A DNA stretch of 64,000 bases, taken from NCBI RefSeq assembly GCF_008042035.1, contig NZ_RDBL01000014.1, positions 100,932 through 164,931 on the forward strand, written 5' to 3'. The stretch is from Streptomyces sp. col6. GTDB lineage: Bacteria; Actinomycetota; Actinomycetes; Streptomycetales; Streptomycetaceae. The notes beneath the pieces were generated by a model that saw only the letters and a program-made list of their open reading frames with translations, made no database searches and was not told the origin of the DNA. Position 1 is the first letter of the stretch, and every line of letters starts with the position of its first letter. Positions 50,451 through 59,215 of this stretch are shown piece by piece. The translations under genes and the position numbers were made by a program.

Positions 50451-51446
50451 GCGTTCGCGGGCCCGCAGCGCCCAGCGGAGCCGTTCGTAGCGGGTGGGCG
50501 GCAGCAGGGTGGCCGCCTCCGCCTCGGTGACGAACCGCCAGCCGCGCAGTTCGGAGCCGGGGAGGAGCAGCCGTTCGGCGTCCGCCCCGGTCAGCAGGCC
50601 GCCGTCGAACAGGAGCCGCAGTCCTCCGTATCCGGGGGGTTCGGGCGCCTCCCAGTCGATGACGAGGAGCTTCGGCACACGTGCGAGCTGGATGCCTATC
50701 TCCTCGGCGACCTCCCTGATCCCGGCCTGGGCGGGGGCCTCGCCGGCCTCCACCACGCCGCCGGGGAACTCCCAGCCGGGCTTGTAGGTGGGGTCGACGA
50801 GCAGGAACCGGTCGTGCTCGTCGAAGAGCAGCACCCCGGCGGCGACGGTCTCCGCGGTCGGCTCGGGTGTCTGGACGATCTCGCAGGCCGGGGCGGCCCC
50901 GGTGTGCACGGCCTCCGCGATGCGCTCGGCCGTCTCGCGCGGGGTGAGCGCGCTGTTGTCGACGGTGTGGGCGTCCCCGGTGATCCAGCCGAGCGCCGAG
51001 CGGTAGGGTTCGATCCGGTCGTACGCCCAGCTGCCGGCCGGGTCCACGCCCTCCGCGTCGGCGGGAGACTCCGCCCGGTGCGCGATGCGCGCACGCAGGA
51101 TCGTTTCCTCAGGTGAGAGCAGCACATGGCGCACCGAGATGCGCCGGGCGGCGAGGCCGCCGAATATCTCGTCGCGGTACTCCTGTCGCAGCAGCGTCAT
51201 CGGCACCACCAGCACCCCGCCCAGCTCGGCGAGCAGCGCGGCGGCGGTGTCCACCACGAGGCGCCGCCAGATCGGCAGGTCCTGGAAGTCCGTCACCTCG
51301 GCGAGCTTCTTCCGGGGCAGCAGGTTGTGCAGCCCCGTCCCGGTGATCTCCGGGTCGTACAAGGTGCTGTTCGGGATCAGATCGATCAGTTCACGCGCGG
51401 CGCTGGTCTTGCCGGCGCCGAACGCACCGTTGATCCAGACGATCAC
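50409..51446 (-). CDS. P-loop ATPase/kinase - Nudix hydrolase fusion
   Basis: A 345-residue two-domain protein. The N-terminal P-loop kinase-like domain (1-~180) has Walker A GAFGAGKT at 7-14 and a TunS/AAA_33-like layout (DPEITGTGLHNLL, FQDLPIWRRLV). The C-terminal Nudix domain (~198-340) has a complete Nudix box from Gly230 to Ile252 (Glu236, Arg244-Glu245, Glu248-Glu249, Gly251). The pair suggests coupled nucleotide phosphorylation and cleavage, or tunicamycin-resistance-like nucleotide chemistry. The GTG start has GAGGGGG 6 bp upstream. Confidence 0.9.
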   Translation of the reverse strand: MIVWINGAFGAGKTSAARELIDLIPNSTLYDPEITGTGLHNLLPRKKLAEVTDFQDLPIWRRLVVDTAAALLAELGGVLVVPMTLLRQEYRDEIFGGLAARRISVRHVLLSPEETILRARIAHRAESPADAEGVDPAGSWAYDRIEPYRSALGWITGDAHTVDNSALTPRETAERIAEAVHTGAAPACEIVQTPEPTAETVAAGVLLFDEHDRFLLVDPTYKPGWEFPGGVVEAGEAPAQAGIREVAEEIGIQLARVPKLLVIDWEAPEPPGYGGLRLLFDGGLLTGADAERLLLPGSELRGWRFVTEAEAATLLPPTRYERLRWALRARERSAVLNLEAGVPVG

Positions 51447-51557
51447 GGTTCCCCCTCTTCCGTAGCAGCCCCCTGTGGCTTGCCCGCAACACCCTGTCGC
51501 GGAAACACGCCCGGGGCGACACGTTGCTCGTACGGGACGGAGGCGGCCGAAACAGAA

Positions 51558-51824
51558 CTACGGGGTATCGCCCCGCCAGTCCCACTTGTCCGGCTCCTCC
51601 GCGCGCGGCCCGTACTCCGCCCGGCCGCCCGGTCCGTAGGCCCCGATCTCGGTGACCAGGGCGGAGCCGTCCGCGAGGGCCACCGGCGTCCACCCCGTCA
51701 CGTCGAGCAGCAGGCCGTCGAGCGGTCCGCCCACCAGCTCGCGGTAGACGCGCCCCGGCCGGGGGCCCGGGTCGGGGTCGTCGTGGTCGGCGCCGTACAC
51801 CCGCCGTCGCATGATCTCGTCCAT
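51558..51824 (-). CDS. small hypothetical protein
   Basis: An 88-residue protein without a recognised family. It begins MDEIMRRRVYGADHDDPDPG, has a central YRELVGGPLDGLLLDVTGW segment and ends with an acidic/aromatic tail (KWDWRGD). The GGPLDGLLLDV block resembles small proteins of streptomycetes encoded near mobile or regulatory genes, but I cannot place it. ATG 51824 is preferred; the extension to 51893 is Arg/Pro-rich. Confidence 0.6.
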   Translation of the reverse strand: MDEIMRRRVYGADHDDPDPGPRPGRVYRELVGGPLDGLLLDVTGWTPVALADGSALVTEIGAYGPGGRAEYGPRAEEPDKWDWRGDTP

Positions 51825-51989
51825 GCGAGCAGGATCGCACCCGCCACTGACATCGGCGGGGCTGCGCGGGGCTCGGCGGGTCACCGGCTCCACACTTCGG
51901 TCACAACTCCATCACTAGCGGAGGATTGCCCTCCCATGTGTTGCGCGCGCTGGCTACGGTCGTCCCTCCACGCACCTTCTGGGGGTCCC

Positions 51990-52553
51990 ATGACACACAA
52001 CCCGTCGCCGCAGCCGCCGCCTTGGGGGCCGCCGCCGCAGCCGTCCCCGTTCGGGCCGCAGGGGCCGGGCGGCCCCGGGGGCCCCGGGGGCGGCGCACCC
52101 CGCTGGGCGAGGAAACGCATCGTCATCCCCGCGGCGGCCGTTCTCTTCTTCGTGGGCGTGGGGATGGGCGCCGCCGGGGGCGATCCCGCGACGGACAAGA
52201 CCGAGGCCGCGGCGAAGGCCGAGCCCGCGCCGACCGTCACGGCCACGGTCTCGGTCACGCCCGCGCCCGAGCCGGCCGTGACCGAGACCGTCACCGCGAG
52301 CCCCGAGGCGGTGCCGACCGTCACGAAGACGAAGACCGTCAAGGTCACGGTGACGCCGAAGGCCCCCGCCGGCTCCTCGGACGACTCGGGCTCGGGCTCC
52401 GGCTCCGGCGGCGGCGATTCGGGCGGCGGCAGCTCGGCGTACTACGCGAACTGCACCGCCGTACGCGCGGCCGGCGCGGCCCCGATCCATCGGGGCGACC
52501 CCGGATACGGCCGTCACCTCGACCGCGACGGGGACGGCGTCGCCTGCGAGTAG
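51990..52553 (+). CDS. membrane-anchored excalibur calcium-binding domain protein
   Basis: A 187-residue protein. A Pro/Gly-rich cytoplasmic N-terminus (~1-40) is followed by one membrane helix (RIVIPAAAVLFFVGVGMGAA), a Thr/Val/Pro/Ala-rich extracellular stalk and a Gly/Ser linker. The last ~37 residues are an excalibur motif (YYANCTAVRAAG, then DRDGDGVACE), with a disulfide-forming Cys pair and an EF-hand-like calcium loop. It is probably a surface calcium-binding protein. GGGGG precedes ATG 51990. Confidence 0.9.
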   Translation: MTHNPSPQPPPWGPPPQPSPFGPQGPGGPGGPGGGAPRWARKRIVIPAAAVLFFVGVGMGAAGGDPATDKTEAAAKAEPAPTVTATVSVTPAPEPAVTETVTASPEAVPTVTKTKTVKVTVTPKAPAGSSDDSGSGSGSGGGDSGGGSSAYYANCTAVRAAGAAPIHRGDPGYGRHLDRDGDGVACE

Positions 52554-52561
52554 GCGCCGTC

Positions 52562-52593
52562 GGCCTGTCCGGTGGTGTTCCGCCGGACAGGCC
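52562..52593. terminator. bidirectional terminator
   Basis: GGCCTGTCCGG and CCGGACAGGCC (52562-52572 and 52583-52593) lie between the excalibur gene and the ABC permease gene. Confidence 0.75.
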
Positions 52594-52596
52594 CCG

Positions 52597-53514
52597 TCAC
52601 CCCTTGCCGGCCCCCAGCGTGAGCCCGGCGATGAAGTGCCGTTGCAGCAGCAGGAACACGATGAGCGTCGGGAGCGCGACGATCACCGAACCGGCGGCGA
52701 GCAGGTTGTAGTCCGTGAAGAACTGACCGCGCAGGTTGTTCAGCGCGGAGGTGACCGGGAGTTTGTCGCCGTCGGAGATGAAGACGAGCGCCCACAGGAA
52801 GTCGTTGTACATCCAGGTGAACTGGAGCGTGCCCAGCGCGGCCAGCGCGGGGCGGCACAGTGGCAGGGTGATCCGCCAGAACTGCGTCCAGACGCCCGCC
52901 CCGTCCACGATCGCCGCCTCCAGGATCTCCTTGGGCAGGGTGCGCATGAAGTTGGCGAGGACGAACACGCAGAAGCCCAGCTGGAATCCGATCTGCACCA
53001 GGACGACGGCCCAGTACGAGTCGAACATCGTCATCGAGTCGGACATCCAGTAGGGCAGCGGGATCCGGTTGAAGACGACGTACAGCGGGGTGACGATCAC
53101 CTGCTGCGGAAGCAGGTTGCCGGCCGTGAAGAGCATCAGCAGGACCAGTCCGCCGCGCATCCTCAGCCGGGCGAGCGCGAAGGCCACGAACGAGGCGAGG
53201 AAGAGGGTGACCAGCACCCCCGGGATCGCGATGATCATGGTGTTGACGAAGTACTTCGTCATGCCGGAGTCGGTGAACGCCTGCCGGTAGTAGTCCAGGG
53301 AGAGATGGCGCGGCAGCGAGAAGTAGCCGTACTCCGAGGTTTCGTCGTACGGCCGCAGCGAGGCGTAGACGGCGAGCAGCAGCGGGGCGAGGAAGGCCAG
53401 CGAGACCGCCATCAGGAAGGCGTGCACGCCGAGCCGGCCGGGGCGGATCCGCCGGCGTGCCGCGGCGGGGGCGGACGGCGCCGGGCGTACGCGCGCGGCC
53501 TGCGTCGTGGTCAT
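52597..53514 (-). CDS. carbohydrate ABC transporter permease (MalG type)
   Basis: A 305-residue membrane protein with six helices. The cytoplasmic EAA loop, which contacts the ATPase, reads EILEAAIVDGAGVWTQFWRI. It is the second permease of a carbohydrate uptake 1 (CUT1) importer. ATG 53514 overlaps the stop of the first permease gene (ATGA), so the two are coupled. Like other streptomycete sugar importers, no ATPase gene is attached; the shared ATPase MsiK presumably serves it. Confidence 0.95.
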   Translation of the reverse strand: MTTTQAARVRPAPSAPAAARRRIRPGRLGVHAFLMAVSLAFLAPLLLAVYASLRPYDETSEYGYFSLPRHLSLDYYRQAFTDSGMTKYFVNTMIIAIPGVLVTLFLASFVAFALARLRMRGGLVLLMLFTAGNLLPQQVIVTPLYVVFNRIPLPYWMSDSMTMFDSYWAVVLVQIGFQLGFCVFVLANFMRTLPKEILEAAIVDGAGVWTQFWRITLPLCRPALAALGTLQFTWMYNDFLWALVFISDGDKLPVTSALNNLRGQFFTDYNLLAAGSVIVALPTLIVFLLLQRHFIAGLTLGAGKG

Positions 53515-54425
53515 CGGTCTTTCTCCCCTCGGAGCTCCTGGACCAGGTACGTCACCACGAATCCGAGGGAGACGGTCAGCAGGACGACGGCGATGGCGGA
53601 GCCGAAGCCGATCCGGCTGGCCTCGCCGATGATGTTGTCGGTGACGAGTACGGAGAGCAGTTCCAGGCCGTTGCGGCCGTGGTTGACCGCGTAGACGATG
53701 TCGAAGGCGCGCAGCGACTCGATGACGGTGATGACGCCGACGATGACGTTGACCGGCCGCAGGGTCGGGAAGACGACGCGGAAGAAGGTCTGCGCCTCGC
53801 TCGCCCCGTCGATCGCAGCCGCCTCCTTGAGGGAGGGGTCCACGGCCTTGAGCCCGGCGAGGTAGAGGATCATCACATAGCCGGTGTGGCGCCAGGCGGC
53901 GGCCAGCAGGACCATCCAGATGTTGAGGTCGGGGTCGCCCAGCCAGTCGGTCGGGGAATCCGTGTCGCCGAGTACGGCGTTGAGCGCGCCCTGGTCGCGG
54001 GAGAAGACGAGCTGCGCGATGAAGCCGACCACGGCGAGCGAGAGCACGACGGGCATGTACAGAGTGGACTGGTAGAAGCGGCTGAACCGCACGCCCCGGT
54101 CGATCAGTACCGCCAGGAGCAGCCCGAACGGGGTGGCGACGAGGCCGAGGAAGGCCAGCCAGAGCAGGTTGTGCCGGGCGGCGGGCCAGAACTGCGGGTA
54201 GTTCGTGAAGAGGTCCGTGTAGTTGCGCGTACCGACCCACTCGATGTCGCCGATCCCGTCCCAGCTGGTGAAGGAGAGGACGACGGAAGCCAGGGTCGGC
54301 CCCCAGACCACGGCGAGGTCGAGCAGGACGGGCAGGCCGAGCAGGACACCGAGCACGACGAGGTCGCGGTGGGTGAACCGCCGCGAGCCCCGTCGTCCGG
54401 TGCGCCGCCCCGAGATGAACGACAC
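53511..54425 (-). CDS. carbohydrate ABC transporter permease (MalF type)
   Basis: A 304-residue membrane protein with six helices and an EAA loop (KEAAAIDGASEAQTFFRVVF). It is the first permease of the CUT1 importer and starts with GTG 54425, 16 bp after the solute-binding-protein gene. Together with the downstream permease it forms the membrane channel. Confidence 0.95.
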   Translation of the reverse strand: MSFISGRRTGRRGSRRFTHRDLVVLGVLLGLPVLLDLAVVWGPTLASVVLSFTSWDGIGDIEWVGTRNYTDLFTNYPQFWPAARHNLLWLAFLGLVATPFGLLLAVLIDRGVRFSRFYQSTLYMPVVLSLAVVGFIAQLVFSRDQGALNAVLGDTDSPTDWLGDPDLNIWMVLLAAAWRHTGYVMILYLAGLKAVDPSLKEAAAIDGASEAQTFFRVVFPTLRPVNVIVGVITVIESLRAFDIVYAVNHGRNGLELLSVLVTDNIIGEASRIGFGSAIAVVLLTVSLGFVVTYLVQELRGEKDR

Positions 54426-54441
54426 GTTGCGTACTCCCGGT

Positions 54442-55785
54442 TCAGTCCGAGGCGAAGATGGTCTTCTTCTGCCGTTCGATGCCGTTGACCAGGCCGTCCA
54501 CGTCGTTCGGACTGCTGATGAACTTCTGGATCGCCGGGATCATCACCGTGGAGGCGAAATCGGGGCGGGTGTCACGGTCCAGGAACTGGGAGATCTGCTT
54601 GGCGCCCGAGACGAGTTCGACGGCCTTCTTCTGGATCGCCGAATACCCGGAGGTGTCCGCCTCCTCGCTGACCGCGATGTTGTTCGGGTCGCTCTTGAGG
54701 TAGATGTCCTCGGCCTTGCCGGTGGCGAGCCACTTCAGCAGGTCCTTGGCGCTCTCCAGGGTCTTCTTGTTCTTGAGGTTCTTGGACTTCTTGGCGAGCA
54801 GGAACCCGTCGATGGGCGCCTCGACGGCGTCCTGGCCGTGCTCGGGGTTGATCGCGGGGAACGGGAAGAAGTCGAGGTCGGCCTGCTCTCCCTTGGGGAA
54901 CTGCGCCCCGGGGTGCGGGAGGCCGAGGACGGTCATGCCCGCCTCGCGCTTCTGGAGGCTGGTGGCGGCCTCCTGCCAGGTGCGGCCGTTGGCGCCGGGC
55001 TGGCAGTACGGAAGGAGACGCCGCCAGGTGTCGAAGACCTCCCTCACGCGCTTGTCCGTCCATGCCTCCTCTCCGGCCATGAGGCTCTTGTGGAATTCAT
55101 ATCCGTTGGTGCGCATGTTGATGTAGTCGAAGGTGCCCATGGCGGGCCAGCCGTCCTTGTCGCAGAACGCGATGGGGTCCAGCTTGTCCTTCTTCATCTG
55201 CCGGGCGAGTGCCACGTACTCGTCCAGCGTGGTGGGCACCTCGTAGCCCCGCTCGGTGAACAGGCTCTTCCGGTGGAAGACGGCCCACGGATAGTAGTAG
55301 TACGGGGTGAGATACTGCTTGCCGTCCTCGCCGCTGGACTGGTCCTTCAGGGCGTCGGAGAATCCCGTGTAGTGCTGCCAGTTGTCACTGATGTCGTGCA
55401 ACAGGCCCTTCTTGGCGAAGAACTGCATACGGTTCCCGGCGAACCACATGAAGACGTCGTCGGGCTTGCCCTGGAGATAGCGGTTGATGTTCTCCTGGAA
55501 GGTGTTGTGGTCGACGGTGTTGACCTTCACCTTGCGCCCGTCGGACTGATCCGCGTACGCCGTGAACGCGTCGGCGAACGCCTTCTTGGGAACGGGGTCG
55601 GACGCATTCGATCCCAGGGTGATGGTCTTGCCGTCCCCGCCGGGACCGCCGCCGCACGCGGTGAGCAGGGCGGGAAGTGTGACCGCTCCGGCACCGACGG
55701 CCGCGCCGCGCAGCAGGCTCCGCCGGGACATCCGATGTCCCGCGACACTGCCGGGCGGATTCGTTCTTTCGTACGAGTGTGCCAT
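54442..55785 (-). CDS. Tat-exported sugar-binding lipoprotein of the ABC importer
   Basis: A 447-residue extracellular solute-binding protein of family 1. The signal has a twin-arginine motif (SRRSLLRG, residues 20-27), a hydrophobic stretch and lipobox LLTAC with Cys44, so it is Tat-exported and lipidated. The mature part shows typical blocks such as KVNTVDHNTFQENINRYLQG and the late PIDGFLLAKKS. ATG 55785 has GGAGG 8 bp upstream. It is the first gene of the operon with both permeases and is divergent from the alpha-galactosidase, which suggests alpha-galactosides as substrate. Confidence 0.95.
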   Translation of the reverse strand: MAHSYERTNPPGSVAGHRMSRRSLLRGAAVGAGAVTLPALLTACGGGPGGDGKTITLGSNASDPVPKKAFADAFTAYADQSDGRKVKVNTVDHNTFQENINRYLQGKPDDVFMWFAGNRMQFFAKKGLLHDISDNWQHYTGFSDALKDQSSGEDGKQYLTPYYYYPWAVFHRKSLFTERGYEVPTTLDEYVALARQMKKDKLDPIAFCDKDGWPAMGTFDYINMRTNGYEFHKSLMAGEEAWTDKRVREVFDTWRRLLPYCQPGANGRTWQEAATSLQKREAGMTVLGLPHPGAQFPKGEQADLDFFPFPAINPEHGQDAVEAPIDGFLLAKKSKNLKNKKTLESAKDLLKWLATGKAEDIYLKSDPNNIAVSEEADTSGYSAIQKKAVELVSGAKQISQFLDRDTRPDFASTVMIPAIQKFISSPNDVDGLVNGIERQKKTIFASD

Positions 55786-55994
55786 GACCCCGTCCTCCGG
55801 AAGGCAACCGAACACAACCGAACGTGCGCTTGGATCTCACCCCCAACATGGGGCGCAGTCAAGGGTTTTGACGAGATGTAGCCCATCGGGCACCGACCCT
55901 CTTCCAACAGACTTCAACACGCTCTAACGTAATCGCTCGCCCTGGCGTGCACATGTCGCCACATGATCCGGCACGAGTACGGAGGAACGTAACG

Positions 55995-58019
55995 ATGCGT
56001 CATCTTCCAAGCCGTCCCACCCGGGCGAGCCGCCACAGAGTCGTCGGAGCCCTGACCGCGGGCCTGTTGTGTACCGCGGGGGCTGTCGTTCCCGCCGCCG
56101 CGCACACCCCCGCACCCGCGCCGGCCGCCGCCGAAGCGGCCAACGGACTCGCCCTCACCCCGCCCATGGGGTTCAACAACTGGAACTCCACGCATTGCCG
56201 AGCCGAGTTCAACGAGGCGATGGTCAAGGGAATCGCCGATATCTTCGTCGAGAAGGGACTGAAGGACGCCGGGTACCAGTACGTCAATCTGGACGACTGC
56301 TGGGCCCTTCCGCAGCGCGACGCGGAAGGGAAGCTCGAAGCCGATCCGGTGCGCTTTCCGCACGGCATCAAAGCGGTCGCGGACTACGTCCACTCCAAGG
56401 GACTCAAACTCGGGATATACACCAGTGCCGGGACCAAGACCTGCGACAGCGTGGGACTTCCCGGCGCGCTCGGCCACGAGTTCAGCGACGCGCGGCAGTT
56501 CGCCGACTGGGGCGTCGACTATCTCAAGTACGACAACTGCAACAACCAGGGCGTGGACGCCAGGGAGCGTTATACGACGATGCGCGACGCGCTCGCCGCG
56601 ACCGGCAGGCCCATCGTCTACAGCATCTGCGAATGGGGCGAGAACAAGCCCTGGGAATGGGCCGCAGAACTGGGCAATCTCTGGCGCACCACGGGCGACA
56701 TCAACGACAGCTGGAGCAGCATGCTGTCGATCATGAAGCAGAACCTGCCGCTCGCGGCCGCGGCCGGTCCCGGGCACTGGAACGACCCCGACATGCTGGA
56801 GGTCGGCAACGGCGGGATGACGGACACGGAGTACCGCACCCACTTCTCGATGTGGTCGGTGATGGCGGCACCGCTGCTCATCGGGTCCGATCTGCGCACG
56901 GCCTCGCAGGAGACGTTCGACATCCTCTCCAACGAGGAGGTCATCGCCGTCGACCAGGACCCCCTGGGCAAGCAGGGTGAGGTGCTTTCCTCGGAGGGCG
57001 GGCGCTGGGTCGTCGCGAAGGAGATGGCGGACGGCAGCCGGGCGGTGGCGCTGTTCAACGAGAGCGGCAGCGCGCAGCGGATCTCCACCACGGCGGCCGC
57101 GGCGGGCCTGCCACAGGCGTCCGGGTACACCGTGCGGGACCTGTGGGACCACAGCACCCGCAACACGGCGGGCGCCCTCTCGGCGACCGTCCCCGCCCAC
57201 GGCACCGTGCTGCTGCGCGTCGCGGCCGATTCCCGCTGGGCCGCGCACCCGCCCGCCGTGGAACTCGCCCTGGAGGGCAGCCCGCTCGTCGAGGCGGGCC
57301 GTACGGCGGCGTTGACGACCGGGGTGACCGACTTGGGCCGGACGCCCGCGCTCGCGGTGTCCGCCGCGCTCACCGGCCCGGCCGGCTGGAAGGTGAAGGC
57401 CGCTTCGGCGACGGGGACGGCGGCACTGCCCACGGGCCGGGCGCTGACCACGCGCTGGCGGGTGACAGCACCCGCCGGAGCGGCCCCGGGCACCTACGAC
57501 CTGACGCTCACCGCCCAGTACCGCTCCCCCACCGGCAAGCGGGTGCGGTCGTCCGTCCCGTTCCAGGCCCATGTGGTCGTGCCGCCACCGGCCGGCGGCG
57601 TCTATCCGAGCGACCTGCCGCAGCTGAGCGCGTCGAACGGCTACGGGCCCGTCGAGAAGGACACCAGCAACGGCGAGAGCGCCGCGGGCGACGGCCATCC
57701 GCTGACCATCGGAGGTGAGGTGTACGCCAAGGGCCTCGGGGTCCACGCGGCGAGCAGCGTCGAGTACTACGCGGGCGGCGCGTGCACCACCGTGACGGCG
57801 CAGGTGGGCGTCGACGACGAGAAGGGCGCCAAGGGCACCGTGGCCTTCGAGATCTGGGCGGACGGCGTGAAGGCCGCGTCGACCGGGGTGCTGACCAACG
57901 CGATGGCACCGCAGCCGCTCTCGGCGGACGTGGCCGGGGCACAGGTCGTCCGGCTGGTGGTCACCGCCGGCGGCGACGGAGTCGACTCGGACCACGCGGA
58001 CTGGGGGACCTGCGGATGA
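55995..58019 (+). CDS. secreted GH27 alpha-galactosidase with C-terminal NPCBM domain
   Basis: A 674-residue secreted enzyme. The signal peptide ends near residue 36 (VVPAAAHTP). The GH27 barrel spans ~50-330, with nucleophile Asp180 (YLKYDNC) and acid/base Asp266 (WNDPDMLEVG). A beta-sandwich follows to ~420, then an NEW3-like segment (~430-530), and an NPCBM/galactose-binding domain (~535-674, with GLGVHAASSVEY). It releases galactose from galactomannan or raffinose-type sugars. GGAGG lies 9 bp before ATG 55995; an extension to 55947 lacks a site. It is divergent from a sugar importer. Confidence 0.95.
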   Translation: MRHLPSRPTRASRHRVVGALTAGLLCTAGAVVPAAAHTPAPAPAAAEAANGLALTPPMGFNNWNSTHCRAEFNEAMVKGIADIFVEKGLKDAGYQYVNLDDCWALPQRDAEGKLEADPVRFPHGIKAVADYVHSKGLKLGIYTSAGTKTCDSVGLPGALGHEFSDARQFADWGVDYLKYDNCNNQGVDARERYTTMRDALAATGRPIVYSICEWGENKPWEWAAELGNLWRTTGDINDSWSSMLSIMKQNLPLAAAAGPGHWNDPDMLEVGNGGMTDTEYRTHFSMWSVMAAPLLIGSDLRTASQETFDILSNEEVIAVDQDPLGKQGEVLSSEGGRWVVAKEMADGSRAVALFNESGSAQRISTTAAAAGLPQASGYTVRDLWDHSTRNTAGALSATVPAHGTVLLRVAADSRWAAHPPAVELALEGSPLVEAGRTAALTTGVTDLGRTPALAVSAALTGPAGWKVKAASATGTAALPTGRALTTRWRVTAPAGAAPGTYDLTLTAQYRSPTGKRVRSSVPFQAHVVVPPPAGGVYPSDLPQLSASNGYGPVEKDTSNGESAAGDGHPLTIGGEVYAKGLGVHAASSVEYYAGGACTTVTAQVGVDDEKGAKGTVAFEIWADGVKAASTGVLTNAMAPQPLSADVAGAQVVRLVVTAGGDGVDSDHADWGTCG

Positions 58020-58038
58020 CGTGCTGAGCCCGTCGGCC

Positions 58039-58061
58039 GGGGCGGCGGCCTCCGCCGCCCC
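58039..58061. terminator. bidirectional terminator
   Basis: GGGGCGGCGG and CCGCCGCCCC with a CCT loop lie between the convergent alpha-galactosidase and ROK kinase genes. Confidence 0.7.
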
Positions 58062-58071
58062 GCGCCGGGCG

Positions 58072-59037
58072 TCAGTGCGCCCGTGCCGGCACGCCCTCGT
58101 CCGCGCCCGTCCGTGCGGCGAGGGCGGCCGCCGCCGCGCCCACCAGGCCCGCGTCGTTGCCCATGACGGCGGGCACCACCGTCAGCTGCTGGACGAAGGA
58201 CAGCGTGGCGTACCGACGCAGCGCGGTGCGCAGCGGTGCGAAGAGCAGGTCGCCCGCGCCGGCCACCCCGCCGCCGATGACGGCGATGTCGATCTCGACC
58301 AGGGTCGCCGTCGCGGCGATTCCCGCGGCGAGGGCCTGGGCGGCGCGCTCGAAGGAAGCCAGGGCGACCGGGTCGCCCGCCCGCGCCGCCGCCGCGACGC
58401 CCGCCGCGGACGCGTCCCCGTCCGGTCCGGGCCGCCAGCCGCCGTCCAGCGCGCGGCGCGCGATGTTGGGGCCGCTCGCGATGCGCTCGACGCAGCCGCG
58501 TGCCCCGCACGGGCAGGGGTCGCCGTCCAGGTCCACGCTGATGTGCCCGATGTGGCCGGCGTTGCCGCTGGGCCCGGGGTGCAGGGCGCCGCCGAGGACG
58601 AGTCCGCCGCCGACGCCCGTCGAGACGACCATGCACAGCGCGTTGTCATGGCCGCGTGCCGCGCCGAGCCAGTGCTCCGCCGCGGTGATCGCGACGCCGT
58701 CGCCGACCAGGGTGACCGGAAGGCCGCCGGTGGCCTCGGCCACCCGCTCGACCAGCGGGAATCGCCGCCAGCCGGGCACGTTGACCGGGCTGACCGTCCC
58801 CCCGGCGGCGTCCACCGGGCCCGCGCTGCCGATCCCGACGGCCGTCGCGTCGCTCCAGCGCGGCGACGCGGCCAGGTCGGCCAGGACGCCGCCGACCGCC
58901 TCCATGACGCGTTCCCCGCTCTCCCGCGCGGGCGTCGGGCGCTGTGCGCGTGCGACGAGGGTGCCGTCCCGGTCCACCAACGCGCCGGCGATCTTGGTGC
59001 CCCCGATGTCCAGGGCGGCGACGAGGTGGGTCTGCAT
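58072..59037 (-). CDS. ROK family sugar kinase
   Basis: A 321-residue kinase without an N-terminal HTH. The ATP-binding loop is ALDIGGTKIAGALVD, catalytic Asp is in VTLVGDGVAIT (Gly-Asp), and a zinc-binding CPCGARGCVER follows GHIGHISVD. In some relatives the catalytic block is E/GNDxN; here GDGVA is atypical, so catalytic efficiency is open. It is likely a glucose or related hexose kinase acting on sugars released by the alpha-galactosidase. ATG 59037 follows GGAG. Confidence 0.88.
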   Translation of the reverse strand: MQTHLVAALDIGGTKIAGALVDRDGTLVARAQRPTPARESGERVMEAVGGVLADLAASPRWSDATAVGIGSAGPVDAAGGTVSPVNVPGWRRFPLVERVAEATGGLPVTLVGDGVAITAAEHWLGAARGHDNALCMVVSTGVGGGLVLGGALHPGPSGNAGHIGHISVDLDGDPCPCGARGCVERIASGPNIARRALDGGWRPGPDGDASAAGVAAAARAGDPVALASFERAAQALAAGIAATATLVEIDIAVIGGGVAGAGDLLFAPLRTALRRYATLSFVQQLTVVPAVMGNDAGLVGAAAAALAARTGADEGVPARAH

Positions 59038-59109
59038 CGGTGTGGCTCCGGGTGGTGAGGGGCGGGACCTGCGGTTCAGGTGAACAGTCTGCCTAGTCTC
59101 CATTCCCTT

Positions 59110-59121
59110 GACAACGTTGTC
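59110..59121. promoter_or_regulatory. LacI-type operator between the ROK kinase and LacI genes
   Basis: GACAACGTTGTC is a perfect 12-bp palindrome with the CG centre typical of LacI-family sites, and it overlaps a TTGACA -35-like hexamer (59109-59114). A TATGCT hexamer follows 15 bp later. It lies in the divergent region between the ROK kinase and LacI genes and could regulate both. Confidence 0.7.
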
Positions 59122-59215
59122 CAGGGCCTATGCTCGACGCCACACCCTCCGGGAGCCGCGCGGCAGCCGCCGCAGCCCGCCGGGACCGCCCGCACCGACG
59201 ACAGGACAGCGCATC

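Noticed and set aside
55914..57995. A 690-codon minus-strand frame opposite the alpha-galactosidase
   Set aside because: The plus strand encodes a complete GH27 enzyme with catalytic residues, signal peptide and ribosome site; the antisense product shows no protein family.
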